Shown: positions 1 through 5,128, numbered from the stretch's first letter. The stretch is DNA of 6,672 bases from an uncultured Lachnospiraceae bacterium (GCA_949076555.1 CARUOB010000090.1:1-6672), one strand, 5' to 3'. The notes: generated by a model not told the origin, from the sequence alone. Numbers and translations are program-made.

Positions 1-567
1 GAGGGGAAGGGCGCCGGATACCAGCGGTGGGCGACCCTCTTTAACCTGAAACAGATGGCACAGGTCATGTGCTTTTTGCAGGAGAACGAGATAGACAGCT
101 TTGACGAACTGGCGGCGAGGGCGGATGCGGCAGTCACTCAGTTTAATGGTCTGGGGGACTCCATCAAGGCGGCGGAACAGCGGATGCAGGAGATCGCCGC
201 ATTGAAAAAACACATCATCAACTACTCCAAGACCAGGGAGGTCTATGTGGCCTACCGCAAGGCAGGGTACAGCAAAAAATTCCTTGAGGGGCATCGGGAG
301 GCCATCACGCTGCACAAGGCGGCGAAGGAGGCTTTTGAACAGCTCGGCTTGAAAAAGCTCCCCCGTGTCAAGGAATTGAACGCCGAGTATGCCCAGCTTC
401 TGGAGCAGAAACGGGCGGCTTACCCGGCGTACCGAAAGGCAAGGACGGAGATGCAGGAGTATCTTGTGGCGCAGAAAGTGGCGGCTGTCCTTCTGGAAAA
501 GGAGAAGGAACAGGCGGCTATGGAGGAGCGGCGCAAGGAGGAACAGCGCACCGATCAGCACAGATGA
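1..567 (+). CDS. Relaxase / mobilization nuclease, C-terminal part (5' end outside window)
   Basis: The frame is open from base 1 to the TGA at 565-567 (188 codons), so the gene starts upstream of the window and only its tail is seen. The visible part has no catalytic relaxase motif (no tyrosine or three-His motif). It is a Lys/Glu/Ala-rich, helical and probably coiled-coil tail, with segments such as YSKTREVYVAYRKAGYSKKF and LEKEKEQAAMEERRKEEQ. From memory, this tail resembles the C-terminus of relaxases in Firmicutes integrative conjugative elements, which nick oriT and pilot the transferred strand. The terminator at 573-620 ends the transcript directly after the stop. The family call rests on the recognised tail and on context, because the nuclease domain lies outside the window. 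Confidence 0.8.
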   Translation, partial: EGKGAGYQRWATLFNLKQMAQVMCFLQENEIDSFDELAARADAAVTQFNGLGDSIKAAEQRMQEIAALKKHIINYSKTREVYVAYRKAGYSKKFLEGHREAITLHKAAKEAFEQLGLKKLPRVKELNAEYAQLLEQKRAAYPAYRKARTEMQEYLVAQKVAAVLLEKEKEQAAMEERRKEEQRTDQHR

Positions 568-572
568 TCTTG

Positions 573-620
573 GCGGGGTTGGCTTACAGAGATGTAGGCC
601 AGCCCCGCTTTTTTCTTTTT
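573..620 (+). terminator. Rho-independent terminator after the relaxase gene
   Basis: A 12-bp stem (gcggggttggct, 573-584, with ggccagccccgc, 597-608; two G-T wobbles) has a 12-nt loop. It is followed by a T-rich tract at 609-620. It begins five bases after the relaxase stop codon, which is ideal placement for terminating that gene. Confidence 0.9.
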
Positions 621-621
621 C

Positions 622-837
622 CCGGAAACGCCGAGGCGGTCGTTTCCGGCTCCACACGGGGCGCAAGCCCCGTCTGTCCCTGCAAAGCAGGGACAACAGC
701 GTTCGGGAACCGAACGCGCAGCCAGCCCCGGCAACGGGGCTGTTCAAGGGGTTTGGGGTGCTACCCCAACAAGCAGAGAAACAGACATCCGGCGGTAACG
801 CCGGATGTCTGTTTTGAGCATTTGTGGGAACAAATGC
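622..837. repeat. Tandem array of eight hairpins
   Basis: Eight inverted repeats follow each other with only short linkers. Spans, with stem length and loop, are: 622-649 (9 bp, 10 nt); 656-673 (7 bp, GCAA); 676-694 (8 bp, AAA); 699-717 (8 bp, GAA); 724-741 (7 bp, GCAA); 753-769 (7 bp, GCT); 779-814 (16 bp, GTAA); 818-837 (8 bp, GGGA). All stems are perfectly paired but differ in sequence, so this is a repeat of structure and not of sequence. Four loops are GNRA-type tetraloops. The array fills the gap between two convergent genes, the relaxase and the leftward HTH gene. Its role is unknown; it could be a structured RNA, single-strand folding sites near oriT, or stacked terminators. Confidence 0.85.
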
Positions 838-862
838 ACTGCTTGCCAAGTAGCGCACCTCC
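770..862. other. Candidate origin of transfer (oriT-like inverted repeat region)
   Basis: The last hairpin (gcatttgt-GGGA-acaaatgc, 818-837) is followed at once by actgcttgccaagtagcgc. An inverted repeat next to a short GC-rich single-strand target is the usual layout of a nic region in mobilizable Gram-positive elements. A longer pairing, caagcag (770-776) with ctgcttg (839-845), would enclose both this hairpin and the 16-bp hairpin at 779-814. The relaxase gene lies next door, though oriT more often lies upstream of the relaxase operon. No nic site can be proven from sequence alone. This is inference. Confidence 0.35.
779..815. terminator. Strong 16-bp hairpin, probable bidirectional terminator
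   Basis: Arms at 779-794 and 799-814 pair perfectly over 16 bp around a GTAA tetraloop. The + strand continues with a short TTTT. On the - strand the stem is followed by TTTCTCTG. It could end the leftward HTH gene as well as stop readthrough from the relaxase. The T tracts are short, so efficiency is uncertain, and it is also a member of the hairpin array. Confidence 0.5.
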
Positions 863-878
863 GTAAAATCCCCTACCG

Positions 879-1337
879 TTACATCTTCGCCCCCAGCCTT
901 GTGAGCGGCGGTATATTGAGCGAAACGAGGAATTGGTTCACAGCTTCAATCCTGCACGAATACATCTCGCATAGGATCATGCAGTATGTATTGTGGCGCA
1001 TGGTGTTCTTCATCACAAGCCCCGCTTTCCGCAACAGTTCCATGCTGATGATCGGCGGGAGTGTCAAGCCGACCGATAACGCTACGATGTGTTCCCTGGT
1101 CACGCCATAGTCCGGGTCGTTGCTCAAACGGATGATGGTACGGGTCGAGATCAGCGAGGTTTCCTCCAGATGCTCCACCGTCATCTTCTGGTCTTTCATC
1201 AGGTAGTGGAGCGCGTCTGGAAACTCCATCGGGGCAATGGCTCTGTTTGTGGCGGTTGCCCATTCTATCATTGCCGGGAAAGCCGAAGTATTATCTTGAC
1301 GGCTGGTATCTGAACATGGATTTGAAAAAACTGTCAT
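879..1337 (-). CDS. Small helix-turn-helix domain protein of element control region
   Basis: A 152-residue protein. Residues about 36-92 read as a helix-turn-helix unit (FPDALHYLMKDQKMTVEHLE, then STRTIIRLSND and VTREHIVALSVGLTLPP). A conserved-looking tail contains LLRKAGLVMKNTMRHNTYC and ends NIPPLTRLGAKM. From memory this is a family of short DNA-binding-like proteins in Clostridia mobile elements; the exact function is not known to me. The open frame runs on to a TTG at 1499. I chose the ATG at 1337 because a GGAGA lies 8 bases upstream and the extension looks unlike protein. The frame is the same as that of the winged-helix gene ending at 1515, with no other stop between. It probably shares a leftward transcript with that gene. 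Confidence 0.7.
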   Translation of the reverse strand: MTVFSNPCSDTSRQDNTSAFPAMIEWATATNRAIAPMEFPDALHYLMKDQKMTVEHLEETSLISTRTIIRLSNDPDYGVTREHIVALSVGLTLPPIISMELLRKAGLVMKNTMRHNTYCMILCEMYSCRIEAVNQFLVSLNIPPLTRLGAKM

Positions 1338-1514
1338 GCCGGTGTTCTCCGTATTCTGGACGGCATCTGTCCGATGCGCTTGTCCTGCTCCTTTATCTGA
1401 AAAAACTATAACGGACAGTTCTTCAGATTTTTTCGAGGACAGTCCGGGAACACTCCAAGAAAAATCCTGTTTTTGCCGAGAGAAAAGCCCCGGCCGCAAT
1501 ATGCGTCCGGGACC
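1338..1514 (-). other. Gap between the two leftward regulators, with weak terminator-like hairpin
   Basis: The gap holds a hairpin at 1490-1510 (ccggacgca/tgcggccgg read on the - strand, one mismatch, TAT loop), followed on the - strand by GGGGCTTTTCTC. This could be a weak terminator or attenuator after the winged-helix gene. A GGACAGT motif occurs twice on the + strand, at about 1412 and 1437, and might be a regulator site. No convincing promoter is visible. Confidence 0.35.
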
Positions 1515-1934
1515 TTAAAGAAGTTCGATATTCGGATTGAATTTGTACCCGATGCTGTGAACGCTCCTGATGTAGTCCGGCGTTTCTGGCGTGACCTTGA
1601 GCTTGTGCCGGAGGTTGCTGACATGATTGTTGATTGCTCTGTGGGAGTAGTAGTCCAAATCTTCGTGCCACACAAGGTCTATTATCATGTCATAGGTGAG
1701 TACCCGGCGGGGATTCATGATGAGCAGGGCAAAGATGTCAAACTCTTTCACTGTCAGCATGATCTCGGTCTCACGGACATATACAATTCTGTTCTCCAGA
1801 CAGAAATACAAACCCTCGGCTTGAACTTCTGTCAATCGGGAACCCACTTCAAGTGAAGGAATCGGGAACATTCTGCCGCTTGTGGAAATAACAGAACATT
1901 CCCGTTCTTCTTTTGTTAGGACATATTGGATCAA
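1515..1934 (-). CDS. Stand-alone PhoB/OmpR-type winged-helix DNA-binding protein (5' end probably frameshifted)
   Basis: The C-terminal 75 or so residues are a clear OmpR/PhoB effector domain. The signs are LTVKEFDIFALLIMNP, the recognition region AINNHVSNLRHKL, and the wing IRSVHSIGYKF near the end. No receiver domain precedes it, so it is not an ordinary response regulator. The stated start is a TTG at 1934, but AGGA sits directly against it, which is poor spacing. The same frame stays open and protein-like for 28 more codons (LTVLDISKSGEQIGEKLFAL...) up to base 2018. There it meets, one base out of frame, an ATG with an excellent AAGGAGGTGG site. The natural product is therefore probably about 170 residues. 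Either one base was lost or the ribosome shifts frame. The role is inferred as transcriptional control within the element. Confidence 0.8.
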   Translation of the reverse strand: MIQYVLTKEERECSVISTSGRMFPIPSLEVGSRLTEVQAEGLYFCLENRIVYVRETEIMLTVKEFDIFALLIMNPRRVLTYDMIIDLVWHEDLDYYSHRAINNHVSNLRHKLKVTPETPDYIRSVHSIGYKFNPNIELL

Positions 1935-2014
1935 TTCCTGCTGCTGCTTTGAGTTTAGAAGCGCAAATAATTTCTCACCAATCTGTTCACCCGATTTAGA
2001 TATATCTAATACAG

Positions 2015-2040
2015 TTAATTTCCCATGTCACCACCTCCTT
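2015..2040 (-). promoter_or_regulatory. Strong ribosome binding site with ATG leading into a frameshift/slippery site
   Basis: Reading the - strand from 2040: aaggaggtggtgac then ATG (2026-2024), GGA, AAT and a TAA stop (2017-2015). This gives a three-residue product. The winged-helix frame begins at TTA (2018-2016), exactly one base back. The bases G GGA AAT (2024-2018) fit the X XXY YYZ form of a -1 slippery heptamer, with a Shine-Dalgarno-like stretch close upstream. A lost A in an AAAA run would give the same picture. Confidence 0.7.
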
Positions 2041-2065
2041 CAAATATCCAAGGCGTAAGGAATCA

Positions 2066-2863
2066 TCATTCTGTATTCTCTGCGTTATATTTTAGAAATC
2101 GTATCCTATCTTTATTTGTAGGAATGCTATTTGTCATGGCTTTCCATTCACCATCTTGAAATATCTCATATTCTTCAAAAGCACAGGGCAAACCATTTGC
2201 AACGCTTATGTCGCAACTATCCATTAGTTGAAAATGCAAGTGCGGGGCAAAGGAGTTACCAGAATGACCTACTCTACCAATGAAGTCCCCTTTCTTTACA
2301 GTTTGCCCGACAGAGACTTGAATAGAGCCAGTTTGAAGATGCACGAGAGCAGCATATATGTTATCAGCATATTCAATTATTATATAATTGCCTGCGACTG
2401 ATCGTACATCGTCTTTTGCTGGGTCGAAATAATGAGCATTTTTATAAGCGTTAGCTAAATCTGAAAACAAGTTCGTTCGTGCGCGTTCCTTATAGTCATC
2501 CTCCGCTTGAACGACAACACCATCACAGGGGGCATATACTTCTTGCCCCCAGCAATAATATTCATTTAAGGGGACTCCAAACAGAAGGTATTGAGGCAAA
2601 CTGGCACGATAGGCAGGATAACCTGCTCTATCCCAATCAACCTGAATGAAGTCATAGGCATATCTTGTACCTAACTGATCTGTTCCGTGACTTGGGATTT
2701 TAGTTCCTGGCGTGTTTGGAGAGTACCATTCTCCCCTTAAAGGAAACGCAACAATTATCGGATTATACATTTCATTACTCCTATCTACCCATTGGTCATT
2801 AGAATAAATAATAGTGCATAATGTTAGAAGAATAATCGCAAAGAAGATACTCTGTTTTTTCAT
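2066..2863 (-). CDS. Secreted or membrane-anchored M23 family metallopeptidase
   Basis: A 265-residue protein. Residues 1-21 are a basic start plus hydrophobic stretch (MKKQSIFFAIILLTLCTIIY), a signal peptide or single anchor; no good lipobox is seen. The M23 (LytM/lysostaphin-type) fold shows the zinc ligands in order: H59 with D71 (SHG...YAYD), H175 (ALVHLQ), and H208/H210 within GHSGNSFAPHLHF. Known M23 enzymes cut peptide cross-links of peptidoglycan, and all key residues are present, so the enzyme is probably active outside the membrane. The frame extends upstream to 2935, but that part overlaps the tetR end. The ATG at 2863 starts right at the signal sequence, ten bases after the tetR stop, implying coupled expression. 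Codon use is AT-rich like tetR. The substrate is unknown. Confidence 0.88.
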   Translation of the reverse strand: MKKQSIFFAIILLTLCTIIYSNDQWVDRSNEMYNPIIVAFPLRGEWYSPNTPGTKIPSHGTDQLGTRYAYDFIQVDWDRAGYPAYRASLPQYLLFGVPLNEYYCWGQEVYAPCDGVVVQAEDDYKERARTNLFSDLANAYKNAHYFDPAKDDVRSVAGNYIIIEYADNIYAALVHLQTGSIQVSVGQTVKKGDFIGRVGHSGNSFAPHLHFQLMDSCDISVANGLPCAFEEYEIFQDGEWKAMTNSIPTNKDRIRFLKYNAENTE

Positions 2864-2873
2864 ACCGCATTTG

Positions 2874-3506
2874 TTAATCTGTTCCTTCACGATCTGCCAC
2901 ATAGAAAACTTTCCGCAATTCGTCAAGGTAATCATCCAGTGTTGTAATGATATGGTTATAATCAGGATTCTTGTCTGCTGAATTCCTTATATTGTCCAAA
3001 ATCTGATTTGTAAAACCGACATTCGCCCATAGAATAAATTGCTTGCACTTTTCGACATTAAGATCGACCCTAAATTTTGAAACATCAATCATATCAAAAA
3101 TTTCAAAGGTTTTCTTTGCGCTGGCTCTATCTTCAAGAGCCTTATTGATTTCGTCGGACTTCGTTTTAGCAGAAAGTTTATTAAAGTCAATAATCCAAGG
3201 ATATTGTTTCATTAACTCGATTTGAAGTAGATAGGATGTTCGCAGCCTTTCAAATATATCTTTGATTGAATAATCCATTCTACTGAAATACTCCCTATCA
3301 AGTAGCTCGTTGAAATAATCGTAGGTAAACAAAAAGAGTTCTTGCTTGCTACCTACATAATGAAACATGAGCGCTTTAGAAAAGCCAGCTTCTTTTGCTA
3401 TTACATTTGTTGAAGCATTGTCATATCCTTGTATTGAAAATTCCTTTAGCGCTGCATTGAGAAGCGCATCCCGCCTTGAGGCGTCTAAATCTAATAATTT
3501 TGTCAA
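2874..3506 (-). CDS. TetR/AcrR family transcriptional regulator
   Basis: A 210-residue protein of normal TetR length. Residues about 9-56 form the N-terminal HTH: RRDALLNAALKEFSIQGYDN, then STNVIAKEAGFSKALMFHYV and GSKQELF, the classic TetR pattern. The rest is a helical ligand-binding and dimer domain with no assignable ligand. The start is a TTG at 3506, chosen because AGGAG lies nine bases upstream and no in-frame ATG is near. It is the first gene of a leftward operon with the M23 peptidase ten bases downstream. Its promoter lies between and within two matching palindromes (3534-3550 and 3567-3583), so self-repression is likely. TetR regulators often sense a small molecule; here that would control release of the peptidase (inference). 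Confidence 0.92.
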   Translation of the reverse strand: MTKLLDLDASRRDALLNAALKEFSIQGYDNASTNVIAKEAGFSKALMFHYVGSKQELFLFTYDYFNELLDREYFSRMDYSIKDIFERLRTSYLLQIELMKQYPWIIDFNKLSAKTKSDEINKALEDRASAKKTFEIFDMIDVSKFRVDLNVEKCKQFILWANVGFTNQILDNIRNSADKNPDYNHIITTLDDYLDELRKVFYVADREGTD

Positions 3507-3533
3507 TGGTCTTATCTCCTTTGCATAGTGGCA

Positions 3534-3550
3534 TTAACCTGTTAGGTCAA
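3534..3550. promoter_or_regulatory. Proximal TetR operator candidate
   Basis: The 17-bp near-palindrome ttaacctgttaggtcaa covers the expected transcription start. It shares the plan TTNACCT-N3-AGGTNAA with the second site 33 bp away (centre to centre), about three helical turns. This suggests a dimeric regulator binding on one face of the DNA. Confidence 0.65.
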
Positions 3551-3554
3551 TGCT

Positions 3555-3583
3555 ATTATATACCCATTTACCTAAAAGGTCAA
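3555..3583 (-). promoter_or_regulatory. Sigma-70 type promoter of the tetR-M23 operon
   Basis: On the - strand a TTGACC (-35, 3583-3578) and a perfect TATAAT (-10, 3560-3555) are separated by exactly 17 bases. Transcription would start near 3548, about 40 bases before the tetR TTG start, leaving room for the AAAGGAG site. Confidence 0.88.
3567..3583. promoter_or_regulatory. Distal TetR operator candidate overlapping the -35 box
   Basis: The 17-bp near-palindrome tttacctaaaaggtcaa contains the -35 hexamer and part of the spacer. Its half-sites match those of 3534-3550. Occupation would block polymerase, consistent with autorepression by the adjacent TetR protein. Confidence 0.65.
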
Positions 3584-3608
3584 CATCAAGATGAGCTGAA
3601 AATATAAA

Positions 3609-3647
3609 AATTTGTGGCCCATCGGTAGAATGTATGGGCAACAAATT
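3609..3647 (-). terminator. Terminator-like hairpin upstream of the tetR promoter
   Basis: Arms at 3609-3622 and 3634-3647 pair over 13 of 14 positions with an 11-nt loop. On the - strand the stem is followed by TTTATATTTT. It would stop leftward transcription coming from the Xre side before it reaches tetR, insulating the operon. Confidence 0.55.
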
Positions 3648-3744
3648 ATGCAAAGGCCATCCATAGCAAAGCTTTTCTGCATTTTGAGTGACGCACAAAA
3701 CAGGGCTGAAAATAGCACCGTTTCACAAGATTATCAAGGCATCA

Positions 3745-3858
3745 CTATGTCCCACCTGCGGTGGTCTTGACAGTCTTGCGCCCCAGTGCTTTAGGGTAGT
3801 CAAGAGAGGCTAAGATCCTCCCTGACAAGTGTTGCCGAGTCTCAATTTGGGGACTCAT
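3745..3858 (-). CDS. Small ORF of unknown function (37 residues)
   Basis: This short leftward ORF starts at an ATG (3858) and ends in TAG followed directly by TGA. The product is basic and ends with LGRKTVKTTAGGT. I do not recognise it with certainty, and there is no clear ribosome binding site (the upstream bases read acctgtgg). The sequence reads more like protein than the surrounding DNA does, so it could be a small peptide gene, the remnant of a larger gene, or chance. It lies between the terminator-like hairpin at 3609-3647 and the Xre terminator at 3977-4020. Confidence 0.25.
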   Translation of the reverse strand: MSPQIETRQHLSGRILASLDYPKALGRKTVKTTAGGT

Positions 3859-3976
3859 CCACAGGTTACACTATAATCCCTTTGCTCGAAGAATACAGAG
3901 GGTTTCAATTTCTATTACTCATCTTGGATTATCGCCAGTATAGGAGCAGGACATATCCTGAATATCATCGGGTACA

Positions 3977-4020
3977 ATACAAAATGAAGCGGCCAGTCGC
4001 TTGGCCGCTTCATTTTGTAT
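3977..4020. terminator. Perfect 19-bp stem, bidirectional terminator overlapping the xre stop
   Basis: Arms at 3977-3995 and 4002-4020 are exact complements over 19 bp with a 6-nt loop. On the - strand the GC-rich stem (aagcggcca/tggccgctt) is followed by cattttgtattg; the + strand reads cattttgtat in the same way. The Xre stop codon (TGA, 4012-4010) lies inside one arm, so the last codons of the gene double as terminator sequence. Confidence 0.85.
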
Positions 4021-4324
4021 CATTCAGCTTTTTCATGATGCCGAGGATGTATTCCAACGATTGGGAATCCAGCTTTTTCGCCTCTGCTATAAATGCCTGG
4101 AGCGCCTCTGGGTGGGCGTTCCCTTCATCAAAAAACTCCTGGGGCGTCACATCGAGGTACTCACAGATGTAAAAGAAAGCCTGCATGGAGGGCAGAGCCT
4201 TCTTGTTTTCGATGTTGTTGATATAGTTGTTTGCCTGTCCCAGCGACAGGGACATATCACGGGCAGATACGCCCTTTTGCGTCCTTAGCTTTGCCAGCCG
4301 CTCCGGGAGAAAATCTTCATACAT
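4010..4324 (-). CDS. Xre-family helix-turn-helix regulator (first)
   Basis: A 104-residue protein. Residues about 7-66 form a Cro/C1-type HTH (RLAKLRTQKGVSARDMSLSL, then NNYINNIENKKALPSM and YLDVTPQEFF). A helical tail of about 35 residues follows (ALQAFIAEAKKLDSQSLEYI), probably for dimer contact. The frame could start at a GTG at 4339, but GGAGGTG, which includes codons of that extension, lies six bases before the ATG at 4324, so the ATG is preferred. It is divergent from the SLOG gene, and a repeated motif lies over the rightward promoter. It most likely represses that promoter and perhaps its own. It ends in the 19-bp terminator. Confidence 0.9.
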   Translation of the reverse strand: MYEDFLPERLAKLRTQKGVSARDMSLSLGQANNYINNIENKKALPSMQAFFYICEYLDVTPQEFFDEGNAHPEALQAFIAEAKKLDSQSLEYILGIMKKLNDTK

Positions 4325-4349
4325 CGCCCTCACCTCCACCTTGTATTAG

Positions 4350-4380
4350 ATTGTACCTTATGAGACGGACATATTCGCAA
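4350..4380 (-). promoter_or_regulatory. Possible weak promoter for the first xre gene
   Basis: On the - strand TACAAT (4355-4350) resembles a -10 box and TTGCGA (4380-4375) a -35 box, but the 19-base spacing is long. The resulting leader would be very short before the GGAGGTG site. No better leftward promoter is visible. Confidence 0.3.
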
Positions 4381-4400
4381 AGTGAAAAAGGGTATTATCA

Positions 4401-4429
4401 TTGACTTGCTAAATCATATCTACTATTAT
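4401..4429 (+). promoter_or_regulatory. Rightward sigma-70 type promoter for the SLOG gene
   Basis: TTGACT (4401-4406) and TATTAT (4424-4429) are separated by exactly 17 bases. The predicted start near 4436 leaves a leader of about 140 bases before the SLOG ATG. It lies in an AT-rich divergent intergenic region next to the xre gene, as is usual for Xre-controlled promoters. Confidence 0.75.
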
Positions 4430-4456
4430 TGACAAGAGTAAAAGGTTATATCTACT
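4416..4456. promoter_or_regulatory. Direct repeat atatctact, candidate Xre operators
   Basis: The 9-mer atatctact occurs at 4416-4424 and again at 4448-4456, spaced 32 bases or about three helical turns. The first copy touches the -10 box and the second lies just past the expected transcription start. Binding by the divergent Xre protein would shut the rightward promoter. The assignment is inference from position. Confidence 0.5.
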
Positions 4457-4496
4457 CATGCGTGTTGCCCTGCGACATCCTTGACTGTGGGAGCTG

Positions 4497-4567
4497 TGGC
4501 CGGGTATGTTGAAACAGAGCCGCTTCAAACGGAGGGAACCGGCCAGTCCATCAATATCAAACGGAGG
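4497..4567 (+). other. Structured leader of the SLOG gene with duplicated SD motif
   Basis: An outer 7-bp stem (tggccgg 4497-4503 with ccggcca 4539-4545) encloses an inner ttgaa/ttcaa stem (4509-4513 with 4524-4528). The motif tcaaacggagg occurs twice, at 4525-4535 inside the structure and at 4557-4567 as the real ribosome binding site. No start codon follows the first copy closely. The structure may affect translation, but no known riboswitch is recognised. Confidence 0.35.
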
Positions 4568-4575
4568 AAAGACAG

Positions 4576-5076
4576 ATGCAGAAAAAGACTTGTTGTGTCA
4601 CAGGACACAGGGATTTGCCCCAAAAGGAGATCAACCGCATAAAGGCGGCTCTGCGGAAGGCGATCGAGAAGGCGGTCGCTGACGGCTTTACTTGCTTTAT
4701 GAGCGGCTTTGCCGAAGGCGTGGACCAGTATTTTGCCGAGATCGTGCTGGAAATGCAGAAGTCAAACCCGGCGCTGGAGCTTGTGGCCGTGATCCCCTAC
4801 CAGAAGCGGCTTGACAATCTGCGGCAAAAGAAGTGGACCTATGATATGCTGGAGGCTTGCACGGATGTTGTTGTCATCCGGGAGGAATACCAGCCCAGCG
4901 TTTACTCCCACCGCAACCGCTATATGGTGGAACACTCCGACCGGGTGATCGCCGTCTACGATGGTCGGGAAAAGGGTGGTACTGCCGGGACTATCCGATT
5001 TACCCATACGATGAAAAAGGAATTGCGGGAGATCCCGGTTGGAGAGATCATCGTGCCGGATCACCTAAAAAGATAA
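4576..5076 (+). CDS. SLOG (DprA/LOG-like, YpsA/DUF1273-type) nucleotide-binding family protein
   Basis: A 166-residue single-domain protein. Key motifs are VTGHRDLP near the start (residues 8-15), SGFAEGVDQYFAEI (43-56) and the C-terminal RNRYMVEHSDRVIAVYDG with GGTAGTI (113-140). These match the Rossmann-like SLOG fold of YpsA-type proteins. Such proteins are thought to bind nucleotide-derived ligands, and some members of the superfamily act in anti-phage or cell-death systems; the exact ligand here is unknown. The ATG at 4576 has GGAGG eight bases upstream. The gene is monocistronic, from the promoter at 4401-4429 to the terminator at 5102-5128. The divergent Xre protein probably controls it. 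It is a common accessory gene in Firmicutes conjugative elements. Confidence 0.9.
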   Translation: MQKKTCCVTGHRDLPQKEINRIKAALRKAIEKAVADGFTCFMSGFAEGVDQYFAEIVLEMQKSNPALELVAVIPYQKRLDNLRQKKWTYDMLEACTDVVVIREEYQPSVYSHRNRYMVEHSDRVIAVYDGREKGGTAGTIRFTHTMKKELREIPVGEIIVPDHLKR

Positions 5077-5101
5077 AGCCGAATACGATACTTCGCTTGA
5101 T

Positions 5102-5128
5102 GCGCTCACCGTGTGGTGGGCGCTTTTT
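5102..5128 (+). terminator. Rho-independent terminator after the SLOG gene
   Basis: A 9-bp stem (gcgctcacc 5102-5110 with ggtgggcgc 5115-5123, one G-T wobble) around a GTGT loop is followed by TTTTT. It lies 25 bases after the SLOG stop. Confidence 0.88.

Larger units (their letters stand above)
3584..3976. other. Mostly non-coding stretch between tetR promoter and xre terminator
   Basis: Apart from the hairpin at 3609-3647 and the 37-codon ORF at 3745-3858, I see no supported gene. A TATAAT occurs on the + strand at 3872-3877 but has no good -35 partner. The segment may be a seam between the AT-rich tetR/M23 cargo and the element backbone. No convincing terminal inverted repeat or target duplication was found. 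Confidence 0.45.

Noticed and set aside
389..817. A 142-codon + strand ORF overlapping the relaxase
   Set aside because: An Arg-rich shadow frame of the relaxase tail and hairpin region, with no domain signs.
622..837. CRISPR array reading of the hairpin run
   Set aside because: There is no repeated unit sequence and no regular spacing; only structure is repeated.
564..866. A 100-codon + strand ORF whose ATG overlaps the relaxase stop (ATGA)
   Set aside because: It runs through the relaxase terminator and all eight hairpins, and the product is compositionally odd. The coupling-like overlap is noted, but translation of a terminated, fully hairpinned region is unlikely.
1241..1411. A + strand frame ending LSDALVLLLYLKKL, with a 31-codon ORF from an ATG at 1316
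   Set aside because: It looks somewhat protein-like but is antisense to the better supported HTH gene start and has no ribosome binding site.
1473..1856. A 127-codon + strand ORF opposite the winged-helix gene
   Set aside because: Antisense shadow; the - strand has the clear PhoB-type domain.
2864..2935. N-terminal extension of the M23 peptidase
   Set aside because: It overlaps the tetR coding end and would bury the signal sequence; the ATG at 2863 is a better start.
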